A stretch of 58,851 bases of DNA from Methylobacterium sp. WL119 (GTDB taxonomy: Bacteria; Pseudomonadota; Alphaproteobacteria; Rhizobiales; Beijerinckiaceae): the NCBI RefSeq assembly GCF_008039875.1, contig NZ_VRUU01000021.1:1-58851 (forward strand), in the 5' to 3' direction. Positions 8,800 to 17,654 of the stretch are shown here, piece after piece. Numbering within the stretch: position 1 is the first letter of the stretch; each line of letters opens with the position of its first letter. The notes beneath the pieces were generated by a model. That model had not been told where the DNA came from. It did no database searches and worked only from the letters and a program-made list of their open reading frames with translations. A program made the position numbers and the translations under genes.

Positions 8800-9168
8800 A
8801 TGGCTTACCCTCACACCCATGCCGAGCCAGCCTTGGCAGCAGCTGCCTCTGCCGCCACGGTTCGCGCCCTGAACGACACCTTTCGGCGGACCTTCGTCGG
8901 TGGTCAGGTGGTCGAGACACCTGGTGCGGTCGATCTTCGCGAAGCCGATCGCATCGCCTTGCTGCTGGCCGTCCGTCGCTTCGATCGTTTCGATGCCGAC
9001 AACAATCCGCATAGCGAGCACGACTTCGGTACGGTCGAAGTGGGTGGGCAGCGGTTCTTTTGGAAGATCGATTGCTACGACTCGGCCATGCTCGGCCACT
9101 CGCCGGACCTGGCTGATTCAAGCGTCACGACCCGCGTGCTGACGATCATGTGCGCCGACGAGTGCTGA
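8800..9168 (+). CDS. DUF3768 family protein
   Basis: A 122-residue protein with the DUF3768 core: TFRRTFVGGQVVETPGA near the start, FDADNNPHSEHDFGTVEVGG in the middle, then FFWKIDCYDSAM and RVLTIMCADEC at the end. This family of unknown function is common on plasmids and islands of alphaproteobacteria. ATG 8800 with AGGGGAGG upstream is preferred to the in-frame GTG at 8779, which overlaps the previous gene's stop. Probably co-transcribed with the preceding gene. Confidence 0.85.
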   Translation: MAYPHTHAEPALAAAASAATVRALNDTFRRTFVGGQVVETPGAVDLREADRIALLLAVRRFDRFDADNNPHSEHDFGTVEVGGQRFFWKIDCYDSAMLGHSPDLADSSVTTRVLTIMCADEC

Positions 9169-9672
9169 CGGTGCGGGCAGCCTCAGCTCTTCGGCTTTCG
9201 GTCTGCTCGCGGAGGTTGAGGCGTTCCGGCATTTTCATCGGGGCGCCTCAGCGGCAGGTCAACTTCGACACCAAGGGTGCGGGCGAGCCGGTCGAGCAAG
9301 TCGATGGCCCGGCTCTAACCAGCACGGGCCTGAGCCGCTGGCACCAGGTGGCAGCGCCCCGAGCCTCACCGACCTGCTACAGGCCGCTGGCGAGGCGCCT
9401 ATAGCCCTGCAAACACCGACTGCGAACTCGACTCGGCACGACACCATCGCCGAATTCGAATGCCTTGACTGCCTGTGCAAGGCCCACGCGATCGCGTCGG
9501 CCTCAGCGGGCCGGATCTCCACAGGCGTTTCGTGCGGCTGGGGGTGCATCGACGCTCCGAGTTGCTCAAGAACATACAAGGAACAGACAGCAAGCAGACC
9601 GACGGTTCAACCATGGCGACCACGGCCAGGCGTGCAGTGGTGAGATGGTGTGGTGGGCGGGGTAGAAGACCA
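9169..9672. other. Intergenic stretch with possible decayed coding sequence
   Basis: No intact gene seen. On the minus strand between about 9340 and 9190 a frame reads AIDLLDRLARTLGVEVDLPL, reminiscent of the tail of a small helix-turn-helix regulator. It is preceded at once by a stop. A plus-strand frame near 9455-9540 is Cys-rich but has no clear start. Confidence 0.3.
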
Positions 9673-9910
9673 ATGCCGACACCACTTTACCGCTTCCACT
9701 GTACGAATGGGCACGACCTTGTCGCCGATCGGCATGGCAAGCGGCTGCCGACCTGGGCACTAATGCGCCCACGCCGAGCGCGTCGCACTGGACGTGATGC
9801 TTGGCAGCCCTCGGCGCGATTGGTCGACTTGGACGGTTGAGGTCTACGACGCATCCGGGCGGCACGTGATATCGAAGCCGTTCACGGATGTTCTTAAAAA
9901 TGAGACGTAG
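9673..9910 (+). pseudogene. DUF6894-type small protein, frameshifted
   Basis: The first frame from ATG 9673 gives PLYRFHCTNGHDLVADRHGK, the typical start of this short family. The conserved second half (AHAERVALDVMLGSPRRDW, then VEVYDASGRHV) is found one frame over and ends at TAG 9908-9910. The break lies in the CTGCCGACCTGGGC...CGCCCACGCC stretch near 9750-9775. The net shift is +1 base, from at least one and possibly two small indels. Such proteins occur in many copies in Methylobacterium; this copy is probably inactive. Confidence 0.6.
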
Positions 9911-10004
9911 AGACAAAAGATTAGGACGCTCAGACAATAAGGTTCTGGTCTGTTCCTGACGTTGGTGCGTTACTCACGCCGCTAACGAACAGATCAGGCT
10001 TTGA

Positions 10005-10229
10005 ATGATGAACGGTGTCGCTTACCTAAAATGGCTGTCTCGGCGGGGATACGCGTCGTCCGTGAAAAGCGCGATCGGTCAATCGATCGAACGGCGAAAA
10101 ATGGCTGCTCAGATGCCTGCAGCTTCGAGCGTGCCTTCCGTGAAGCACTCTGAGGGGAACGTGGTTGCGTTCACGCCGCGCGGCGTGTCTGGTGATGACC
10201 GGACAGACAAAAAGCTTCAAACGTCCTGA
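10005..10229 (+). CDS. Possible small hypothetical protein
   Basis: A 74-residue basic frame beginning MMNGVAYLKWLSRRGYASSV. It has no recognised domain and no strong ribosome site (GCTTTGA before ATG). The short aromatic-basic start could be an amphipathic helix. It is kept because it is the only sizeable frame in a 900-base stretch; it may be spurious. Confidence 0.3.
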   Translation: MMNGVAYLKWLSRRGYASSVKSAIGQSIERRKMAAQMPAASSVPSVKHSEGNVVAFTPRGVSGDDRTDKKLQTS

Positions 10230-10834
10230 GCGGCTTTGGCGCTCGATCAGGTGAGAAGCTCGGGTGGCAGCACTGAAACACAGGTCAGACGCCTATGCTT
10301 CGACCGCCCCGGCGTCGAGCACTAGCCGACGAACCAAAGCCTCCCGCCTTACTTGACGCAGCACGATGCGGGCCGTCGCTCGGGCATTGGCCGCGCGCAG
10401 TTCAGCCTTGGGGGCGCCATCGCGGAGCGCGCGCTAGGCCAAAGCGCGAAACCATAGCGCATTGTCGAGAGCTACGGCACGACGATCAGTCACCGATCCG
10501 CGCTCGTGCGCGTCGGACAATCCCAGGGTCTGCATGGCATCAATCCTGAGCGGCAAAGGTACGGCCGCTCTCGAACTAACAGCTTCATGACACGGAATGA
10601 TAGGCGGAATAATACTTATTTCTGCCCAGATATTCAACATATTCCAGCAAGGGTTAGCATATGCGCACTCACCATCCGTGAGATTTAGAGCATTCGTGCA
10701 ACTTCATATAGACGTAAAGGTTAATAAAAAAACTTTGTGAACTAAAAATACCAAAAGAACCATAAACCTATTCATTATTTTCAGATTACAGCAATATATA
10801 TGAAGAAAAGAACCTTGATGATCACAGGTCAGCT
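10230..10834. other. Intergenic stretch, AT-rich toward its right end
   Basis: No gene recognised. The last 150 bases before the next gene are much richer in A and T (for example ATTACAGCAATATATATG) and probably hold that gene's promoter. Confidence 0.4.
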
Positions 10835-11104
10835 ATGAATGACAATACGACCGATTTTGGTAGAGCACTTGAGCTGACCCAAGAGCTGGCGCGTACGCTG
10901 ATGCGATCGATCCAGGCTCAGCCCGGCAGGGTCAACGCGTCCGATATGGCCGCTATTCGTCGCCTTGAAGCGTTGGCACACCGAGGTGAGCTCTCAGAGG
11001 ATCTCGCCGACGCCATCTCCGCCACGCGGCGGACCCTGGCCCGCTTAAATGCAGGGGGAAGGCATCCGCGGCGGACGAGGCTTATCTCGACAGCAGCGGA
11101 GTAG
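10835..11104 (+). CDS. Small hypothetical protein, helical
   Basis: An 89-residue product with two predicted amphipathic helices (FGRALELTQELARTLMRSI and SDMAAIRRLEALAHRGELS) and a basic tail with RHPRRTR. No family is recognised. The helix pattern resembles small regulatory or partner proteins. The frame starts right after an AT-rich upstream region and its codon use matches GC-rich neighbours. It lies in an accessory segment next to MucR-like regulators. Confidence 0.5.
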   Translation: MNDNTTDFGRALELTQELARTLMRSIQAQPGRVNASDMAAIRRLEALAHRGELSEDLADAISATRRTLARLNAGGRHPRRTRLISTAAE

Positions 11105-11296
11105 CGCTGCCTGACCACGCGTTGACCGGCTCGGCCCCGCCGCCCGATCCGATTACGGGCTGGCGGGGGAGGTCGACTATCTCACCAGCGATAGGCCGAT
11201 ACGCAACTTGGCCCGGGTGCAGGATGGCGAGGCAGCGTTAGGAACGTGTCACCGCACCGGATGCCGTAGTGTGCCGGAACGGGGCGCTGAGCGGCC

Positions 11297-11875
11297 TCAA
11301 GCTGTCTCGGCGACCTTCTCGACCTTCTTCCGCCCACGGGCCTTCGGAGCCTCCTCAGGGGCCTTAGCAGCCTTGGGCTTCCTACCGCCGGTCTTGGGCA
11401 CCTCGGAGACTGTTTCGTCGGCTGCGGCAGCCTTGGGAGCCGCCTTTTTCCGTTGCTGACCGAGGCCGAGGGATCGAGCAAGCTCGGACCGCTGGGCGGA
11501 GTAGCTCGCGGCGGTCGACGGGTAGTCCGCTGGGAGGCCGTAGCGCGCCCGGTACTCATCCATCGTCAGACCGGCCACGGTCACGTGTCGCCTGAGTGTC
11601 TTGTAGCGCTTCCCGTCGATGAAGCTGATCAGCGCGTCGGGCGTGACCGACTTGCGGATCTGTGCCGGCGTCGGCTTCTCGGGGCCCGCGGGCTCGGCGG
11701 GCGCCCCGTTGGCAAGACCAGACAAGGACGCATGCACGCTGGCAATGATGTTCGGTAGCTCCGACACAGGCACGTTGTTGTTCGACACGTAGGCCGCGAC
11801 GAGGTCGGCAGCGAGTGTCATAAAGATGGCAGATTGAGCTTCGACTTGTTCGTCCACGATAATTCCTTTCACCAA
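11297..11875 (-). CDS. MucR/Ros-family regulator without zinc-finger cysteines
   Basis: A 192-residue DNA-binding regulator. The MucR N-terminal oligomerisation segment (ADLVAAYVSNNNVPVSELPN) is followed by PTPAQIRKSV and the finger region SFIDGKRYKTLRRHVTVAGL, then YRARYGLPADYPSTAASYS. In zinc-binding Ros/MucR a Cys stands where this protein has Phe (SFIDGK), and the second His after RRH is missing, so zinc binding is unlikely. A Lys/Ala/Pro-rich tail of about 50 residues resembles histone-like tails and may add non-specific DNA binding. An alternative start is the Met at residue 19. Confidence 0.85.
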   Translation of the reverse strand: MVKGIIVDEQVEAQSAIFMTLAADLVAAYVSNNNVPVSELPNIIASVHASLSGLANGAPAEPAGPEKPTPAQIRKSVTPDALISFIDGKRYKTLRRHVTVAGLTMDEYRARYGLPADYPSTAASYSAQRSELARSLGLGQQRKKAAPKAAAADETVSEVPKTGGRKPKAAKAPEEAPKARGRKKVEKVAETA

Positions 11876-12388
11876 GCGAATTTACGCCTCTGCCGAAGAA
11901 CGTAGATCGTCAAGGCTTATCGATGATAAAAACGCTACCGGAAGGTACAACATGGATGAAAATTCGTGGATGCGCTTCGACATGAGGCATAGCAGGGGGA
12001 TAGAAGCCCCGGACCGCTTGGGCGTCCGGGGCTTCTATCCCCATTACAGGCTGCTGCAGAAGACATGTTGACTGTTCCAGCCACAGCCGACGGCGCTCAA
12101 TACGAGGGTCGCTCGGTGCTGAACCGCCAAGCCGGCTTGGTGCTGAGCTTCGGAGTCGTTCGAGGCACCGTGGGCCTCGATAGCCTGTCGTGGAAGTAGG
12201 CGCCGTCGCTATCCACGAGTAGCCGGGGCCACCCATGAGGACGCCCCGGCCCACTCTTCCGCGAAACATGTCCCCCGATCATGCGTACAGATCACAGCAG
12301 GCTCGCGCGATCTTGTGCGAGTCATACCTTGATCTGGATGAGAGATCGGTAAATCTCACGCCCGAGAGGCACACACAGGACAATCGAA
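11876..12388. other. Intergenic region between two divergent MucR-like genes
   Basis: About 510 bases holding both promoters and a long perfect hairpin at 11996-12042. A 44-codon plus-strand frame from ATG 12065 to TAG 12199 shows some regular protein character (VLNRQAGLVLSFGVVRGTVG) but has no clear ribosome site. Confidence 0.4.
11996..12042. repeat. Perfect 19-bp inverted repeat (hairpin)
   Basis: The arms 11996-12014 (starting GGGGATAGAAGCCCC) and 12024-12042 are exact reverse complements around the nine-base loop CGCTTGGGC. No T-run follows on either strand, so it is not a standard rho-independent terminator. It could be a regulator operator, an RNA hairpin or a small mobile repeat. Confidence 0.8.
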
Positions 12389-12826
12389 GTGACTGAAGAA
12401 AACCTGGGGTTGAACCCCAATATGCTCACGATGGCAGCCGGACTGGTCGCTGCTTACGTTTCGAACAACCGCGTACCAGCGACTGAGCTTCCCGCTCTGA
12501 TCCGCACCGTTCATGCGACTCTCAACGGCATCGCGAACGGGACAGCCGCCGATCGTGCTAACGCCCCGGCCGAAGAGGTCGAGCTGCCGACCGCAGCGCA
12601 GATCCGCAAGTCGATCCGCCATGAGGACCTGGTCAGCTTCATCGACGGGAAGGCGTACAAGACCCTCAAGCGCCACCTCACGAAGCATGGGCTCGACCCG
12701 CACAGCTACCGGGCGAAGTTCGGCCTGCCGGACGATTATCCGACGACGGCTGCCGCTTACTCCAAGGCCCGCTCCGCCCTCGCGAAGAACATCGGCCTGG
12801 GCCGTGCCGGTCGTATGGCCGCCTGA
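12389..12826 (+). CDS. MucR/Ros-family regulator, second copy, without zinc-finger cysteine
   Basis: A 145-residue regulator clearly related to the protein at 11297-11875. It shares MAAGLVAAYVSNNRVPATEL, PTAAQIRKSI, SFIDGKAYKTLKRHLTKHG, FGLPDDYPTTAAAYSKARS and the ending LAKNIGLGRAGR typical of MucR. Two His remain (RHLTKH), but the Cys position is Phe. It lacks the long basic tail of its neighbour. The start is GTG 12389 with AGGA upstream. A hairpin lies just after the stop. The divergent pairing with a paralogue suggests mutual or self-regulation from the shared intergenic region. Confidence 0.87.
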   Translation: MTEENLGLNPNMLTMAAGLVAAYVSNNRVPATELPALIRTVHATLNGIANGTAADRANAPAEEVELPTAAQIRKSIRHEDLVSFIDGKAYKTLKRHLTKHGLDPHSYRAKFGLPDDYPTTAAAYSKARSALAKNIGLGRAGRMAA

Positions 12827-12837
12827 ACGGTCTACAG

Positions 12838-12865
12838 AAGCCCGCCGTGATCCAGCGGCGGGCTT
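12838..12865 (+). terminator. Hairpin after the MucR-like gene, likely terminator
   Basis: AGCCCGCCG (12839-12847) pairs with CGGCGGGCT (12856-12864) around TGATCCAG, eleven bases after the stop. The T-tract is missing (GGGGG follows), so strength is uncertain. Confidence 0.5.
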
Positions 12866-13151
12866 GGGGGCCTTAACTAGCTCCATACCCGCCCTTGGCG
12901 TTCCCAGAGCCGGTCGACGGCGGCTTCCCCTCGTAGCCGCCGCTTTCAGGAGCATGGTCCGGCTGCGGATCGGGAAGGCCGGGGGAAGTCGGTCCGGCGC
13001 TCTCTGCCGGAGGTACAGGCGCCTTCGCAGGATCGAGCGGGTGGCCTGGCGGTTGGGTACCGGCTGCTTCTGTCTACGTCGCTTCGTCGTCGCTCATGGG
13101 GTCCTCCCAATGCTCTATCAGGCGAAGGCATCTCATCGACGGAGGTTTCCC

Positions 13152-13316
13152 CTACGGGGCGCCCGCTCTATCCGCGGGCCGTGATCTGTGCGACCGCGGG
13201 GGGGGGCGCCCAACAAGGCCACGAACGGCTCTGACAGCCCGCGCCGGCAGCTGCACCAGACCTCCGATCGCGACGACAGCTGCGACGGTGAGGATGGCGC
13301 CGACGATCTTCAGCAT
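13152..13316 (-). CDS. Small single-helix membrane protein (possible)
   Basis: A 54-residue frame starting MLKIVGAILTVAAVVAIGGL, a clear hydrophobic helix, followed by LPARAVRAVRGLVGRPPP and a basic tail. An upstream ATG six codons earlier is also possible. A run of nine C on the coding strand (13198-13206) lies within its last part, so the tail may differ through slippage or assembly error. Function unknown. Confidence 0.4.
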   Translation of the reverse strand: MLKIVGAILTVAAVVAIGGLVQLPARAVRAVRGLVGRPPPRSHRSRPADRAGAP

Positions 13317-13408
13317 GGTAGGGCTCCGGTGCATCCAGCGCCTGCAATGAAGCGGCGCCGGTTCTGCCGCTTAGGCAGCGCCCCGAAGGTGGCCAAGTTG
13401 TGGGCCGG

Positions 13409-13498
13409 TCAGTGGACCAGCATCATCAGGCCCTGGCCTATGAAGATCACGAGAGCGAGCTTGAGGATAAAGCCAGTGTCTTCAGCTGCTTCGCGCAT
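13409..13498 (-). CDS. Small membrane peptide (29 residues)
   Basis: Reads MREAAEDTGFILKLALVIF and then a short hydrophobic run ending MMLVH. A short acidic amphipathic start is followed by one membrane helix. GGGGACGAG precedes the ATG. This pattern resembles short hypothetical proteins of alphaproteobacteria, but recognition rests on composition only. Confidence 0.4.
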   Translation of the reverse strand: MREAAEDTGFILKLALVIFIGQGLMMLVH

Positions 13499-14065
13499 CG
13501 CTCGTCCCCGTCTCTGATGCTTAACGATCTCCTACATCGATCATCGAAGATAGCCCTGTTCATACATCGTTATAATTTTTACCAGGCTACACACAGGCGG
13601 TGCTTAACAATCTATTAAAGTGCAAGGCCAGCGTTGAGCATTGCACCGCACCGCATGCGCCTAGAGACGGCGCACGGCGTTGCCAGAGCGAACGCAAGCA
13701 ACCGGGCGTAAGGCAACACAGTGGCAAATCCTGCCACTGTGTCCTTTGCCGACGCCACGGCGCAGGCCACGGGGCGCGCTCCCCCGCACCATGCGTCAGG
13801 ATGTCGAACGTGGTGAACGGATCAAGCTAGAAGCCCTCGCCGCTGTCGCCGGCACTCCGCTCAACAGTGAAGGGCGGCTAAGGGTGGTTTACTGCCCGTC
13901 CGCTTCCGGACGGCGGATGCGATGAAGCAAACAGACCCGCAGCGACTGCTCGTGACCCATAGGGGGCTTTCCGACTGGCCCTGGTACTGTTTCAGCAGTC
14001 CGCAGGTGGTGCGATCGTCGGATCTGCTGCACCTGACCTCGACATCGCCTCTCGGGCCAACCAAT
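13499..14065. other. Intergenic stretch, no convincing gene
   Basis: About 570 bases. The first 120 are AT-rich. Several short frames exist but none has a ribosome site together with coherent coding features. Confidence 0.4.
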
Positions 14066-15253
14066 CTAGGAAACGAGAGCCAATGCCGCGGGCGATTCCC
14101 CAAAGGTGGCGACCCGATTCCTACCGGTTGACTTCGCCCGGTAAAGCGCTTCATCCGCCTGCCGAATTAGCCGCTTCAATCCTTGGTCTTGATACGAGGA
14201 GCCTATGGCGCAGCCGACACTTACGGTCACTACGGACGAGGTACCGCTGGCCACATGTGGAAGAGCAAGGTCCTGTACGGCAACACGGACCGCCTCTGCC
14301 AAACGCCACGCGCGATCGTCATTGGCTTGCTGGAGAAGGATCACAATCTCCTCGCCACCGTAGCGCGCGACGAACGATGCGTTTCCTGCGGCCGACTGAA
14401 CCGCTTGAGCCACTAAGCGGAGGCACATATCCCCCTGCTGATGTCCGTAATGGTCATTGTACCGTTTGAAAGCGTCGACATCGAGGAGGATGACGGCGAC
14501 AGGTCCGGTCATATCTTGCGAAAGGAAATCATCGAGAGAACGGCGATTTGACAAGCCGGTCAACGCATCGCATCGCGACAGGTGATCGAGCTCAGCCACG
14601 CGTACAGCGTCGAGGGTCGTCATTATGAAACGCTGACGATCCCATCGCTCTGCCGAATAACTCGCGACTAAGATAAACGCCCCCGCGGCAGCAACGAGGG
14701 AATTGGCAGCAAGACGGATCTGCAGCTCAACTTCGTGCATCTGGAGCACGGTTGCCAGGTGCACGAACGTGATCGCAATGATAGAAGTTAACGCGTACTT
14801 GAATGGAAGGCGTTGAACGATTGCAGCATAAACGATGACTTCAACAAAACCAAAATTGTGATAGGTCCGTCCAGGCATAGAGCTTGCCAGCTCCATTGCT
14901 GTGAAGCTCAATACCGTCATGATCATCGAGGCGGATTGCACGATCTCGCGACTCCGACGAGACTGCGTGCGGTAGGAGAACCAAATCACGCCGAATCCGA
15001 TCGGCGTGACGATGCCGAAGCGGATAATGGCAGCCGTCGAAACGACATCGCTGAGAAGGAGGCAGTCGGCGTAGTACAAAGCCCAGTAGATGATCAGCCC
15101 AATGCATGTCGCAAGCGTCGATTCGCGCCTTCGCGACTCATGCCCCGCCGTCTGAAACGCGGACTCGATGGCAGACGGAAACGTCAACCGATAGAATGGC
15201 CTATGGAGCAGCGATGCGAGCGCATCAGGGCTCTTTACAGCGCTTCGTGCCAT
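14066..15253 (-). CDS. Membrane-bound diguanylate cyclase (GGDEF domain)
   Basis: Makes cyclic di-GMP from two GTP. The 395-residue protein has five or six membrane helices in residues 48-200 and a C-terminal GGDEF domain starting at LSRCDALTGLSNRRSLDDFL. The active-site motif is GGEEI (residues 299-303, in ARYGGEEIVILL), a functional variant. Substrate-binding residues in LDVDAFKRYNDHYGHQQGD are present. The usual RxxD inhibitory site just before the motif is absent (NASFVARYGG), so product inhibition is not expected. No obvious partner adjoins it; a GGDEF-EAL protein lies 4 kb to the right. Confidence 0.9.
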   Translation of the reverse strand: MARSAVKSPDALASLLHRPFYRLTFPSAIESAFQTAGHESRRRESTLATCIGLIIYWALYYADCLLLSDVVSTAAIIRFGIVTPIGFGVIWFSYRTQSRRSREIVQSASMIMTVLSFTAMELASSMPGRTYHNFGFVEVIVYAAIVQRLPFKYALTSIIAITFVHLATVLQMHEVELQIRLAANSLVAAAGAFILVASYSAERWDRQRFIMTTLDAVRVAELDHLSRCDALTGLSNRRSLDDFLSQDMTGPVAVILLDVDAFKRYNDHYGHQQGDMCLRLVAQAVQSAAGNASFVARYGGEEIVILLQQANDDRAWRLAEAVRVAVQDLALPHVASGTSSVVTVSVGCAIGSSYQDQGLKRLIRQADEALYRAKSTGRNRVATFGESPAALALVS

Positions 15254-15727
15254 TCTACCCCCTCACTCTTACATAGGCTTAGCTTTCAAAAATTAACAAA
15301 ATCTCGTCTACACAGGATTTATATTTAATTAATAGCACAAATTGACTTACTAGCAGCCAAGTTCTCAAATCTACGGACCATAGGTTAGGATCGACGACAG
15401 GACGTGAGTGCCACCGTGCCATAGATGCCGACTGTCCGCTTCAAGGCCTTTGGACGGAGAGCAGGAGCGCCCGTCTCGGGTCGCAGGCGGAATGTCCTGT
15501 TCAGGGCGAAGGGTCAGGGTCCGCTCCCCACCCCAAGCCGCCATTCGGCTACCGACCCGATGTTGCCGTAGATGGTGGTTTGCGGTCTCACCCAAGGCCG
15601 CCATCTGCCTTGCCAGCCGTAGCTTTGCGCTCTCCGATGCGGCCCGCAGATAGTTGGCTTGCCCTGCCATGGGCCGCATGCCTAACGTTCTCGGCTGAAC
15701 GGATCGATTGGTAAAGGATGTGGTTGG
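15254..15727. other. Intergenic stretch between divergent genes
   Basis: About 470 bases between the divergent cyclase and AraC-type genes. The left 110 bases are AT-rich and probably carry the cyclase promoter. The rest contains no convincing gene on either strand. Confidence 0.4.
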
Positions 15728-16747
15728 TTGGGTGCAGAAGATGTCACGGTTGAAGCCGGCCTGCCTTACTTCTTGCTGTCGACGTCGGGTTTGGCCCTCG
15801 GAGAGGCCTATGAGCGATGGCGCACCCTCATGGCGCCGTTGTACGAGGTCAAACCAACAACGCCATCTGCCGTCCTGCCTTTCGGCAGCAACATCGCGTT
15901 TCAAATCGGCGATCTTGTTGCTCATCGTACACTACTTTCAACTCAATGCCTTCAACGGGACCGCCGACGCGTCGATGCTGGCCCCGACCACTACACGTTC
16001 CAACTCTACCGTTCTGGTCGCTTCCGAGGCGTAATCGCCGGCAAAGATATCTTAGCCTCGCCTGGCACTGTGATGCTCATTTGCCGCCGTCACTTGGTCG
16101 ATGGCATGATCAACCAAGCCGATACAACCGGTATTATCGTCCCGTGTACCTACCTGCACGGTTTATCGCTTGAAAAGCATGACCTGCTCTTCGATGCGGC
16201 CCGTAACCGGTTACTGGCTACGCATATTGTAGACATCTATCGCCGATTGCCGACCACACCCGTCAACGAGGCTCCAGCGATCGCCGATGAGTTCGTTATC
16301 TTCCTGCACCGCCTGCTCGACGGCTCGCAGGCTTCGGACGCGCTGGACGGTCGCGAACTCGACGGCGGCCTAATGGCGCTGGCCAAGATGATCGTGCGGG
16401 CGAACCTGTTACGGCCCGATCTTTCGCCGGAATTCATCGCCGGGCAGATGCTGGTCTCGAGGGCCACCCTCTACCGGCTATTTGAGCCTGAGGGGGGAGT
16501 AATGCACTTCGTACAGGGTGAGCGACTGAGGGCGGTACGCGACGCTCTGGCCGATCCAATGGAGAGGCGCACTATCGGCCGGTTAGCCGAAGTGTTTGCC
16601 TTCAGCAGTGTCGCACATCTCAGCCGCAGCTTCCGCAAGCGCTACGGCGTCCCACCCCAGGCTTGGCGTAGCGAGCGTCAGATGACTCAGCAAGTCAGCG
16701 GTCAGGGGACGTTGCAACACGTCTGGAAATGGCTGCGCGAAACGTGA
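15728..16747 (+). CDS. AraC-family transcriptional regulator
   Basis: A 339-residue protein with an N-terminal sensing domain like that of AraC regulators binding a small ligand (DHYTFQLYRSGRFRGVIAGK, then a segment predicted to be beta-rich). The C-terminal part has two helix-turn-helix units (LSPEFIAGQMLVSRATLYRLF and RTIGRLAEVFAFSSVAHLSR), closing with the family signature FRKRYGVPPQAWR. No ATG fits the N-terminus; TTG 15728 with AAAGGATG upstream is the best start. Its target is unknown. The nearest candidate is the downstream membrane-thioesterase gene, about 900 bases away on the same strand. Confidence 0.85.
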   Translation: MGAEDVTVEAGLPYFLLSTSGLALGEAYERWRTLMAPLYEVKPTTPSAVLPFGSNIAFQIGDLVAHRTLLSTQCLQRDRRRVDAGPDHYTFQLYRSGRFRGVIAGKDILASPGTVMLICRRHLVDGMINQADTTGIIVPCTYLHGLSLEKHDLLFDAARNRLLATHIVDIYRRLPTTPVNEAPAIADEFVIFLHRLLDGSQASDALDGRELDGGLMALAKMIVRANLLRPDLSPEFIAGQMLVSRATLYRLFEPEGGVMHFVQGERLRAVRDALADPMERRTIGRLAEVFAFSSVAHLSRSFRKRYGVPPQAWRSERQMTQQVSGQGTLQHVWKWLRET

Positions 16748-17654
16748 TGAGCGCGTCCGGGTAAGACCGATGCCGTCGAGAGCCAACGCGCGAGGTTGCT
16801 TCCAAGATCAGCCGAAGGTCCTAAAAGCGCGTTGAGTGACGTCCGCTCGAACCCTTTTATGCTGGCAGGCGGACGGTCTCGAAACCACCCAGTACGGACG
16901 TTAAGGGCGAATACTGATGGTCAGCTTCCCACCATTAGGCTTTTTCGTCGCCTGTCTCGCCCGGTATACCCTCCGACCGGCGTAGCAGCGTGACCGAGCG
17001 CACGCTCGCCCACGCTAGATAGTGTTGCTCAGTGGCTTCGGCTCAGACGGTAAGCGGACTCAACCGCGCGAGGCCGCCACGTGCTCTACGAAGCACCTCA
17101 GCGCGGCAGGCGCGCAACTTCCCGTCGCCAACCCCAGCGCCAAGCTTGAGCCCCACCGAGCTCGCACTGGTGAACCAACTGATCGCTATGACGATGTAAC
17201 TACCGCTGTCCGCCTGCTCGGTCCAATTAGGTTCGGCCTCGGCCTCGGCCTCGGCTTAGCTGGACTGCGGTCGGCCATGGGATATGGCAAACCCTACCGA
17301 TGAAGCACGGTGGCCTTCAGCTTGGCGAACTCGGCTTCATTGCGGTGAACGATGCTGAGCATCCGATTAAACCGTTCGAGTTCCACCAGCGCCGTGCTTG
17401 CGCTTGGGCAAGCGTCACCCGAATGTGCCTCCGGTCCGGCTGGGGCCGCCACACTTTTAATCGACTGCACACGGTGCGCATCGTGACGAACAGGTTCAGG
17501 CCCACCCCGCCACCATATGGATCTTCCGCATTGATGGCCCCTTATCGTCCGATTCGGTCACGATGCTAAGAGGTCTATTTCCGCCTTCGCCATATTCCCG
17601 TGCCGCCATAGATCGGCTATTGATGAGCTAACTGGCTGAACGTTCGCAGGTACG
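16748..17654. other. Gene-poor stretch with decayed coding traces
   Basis: About 900 bases without an intact gene. On the minus strand near 17300-17560 two frames together look like one broken gene: one gives RTVCSRLKVWRPQPDRRHIR and, after a frame change near 17405, the other gives LVELERFNRMLSIVHRNEAE and then FAKLKATVLHR. A short tandem repeat of GGCCTC (three copies) lies near 17235-17252. The right end holds the promoter of the next gene. Confidence 0.35.

Noticed and set aside
16796..17569. Three short plus-strand frames between the AraC and fusion genes
   Set aside because: No ribosome sites, atypical residues and conflict with traces of a broken minus-strand gene.
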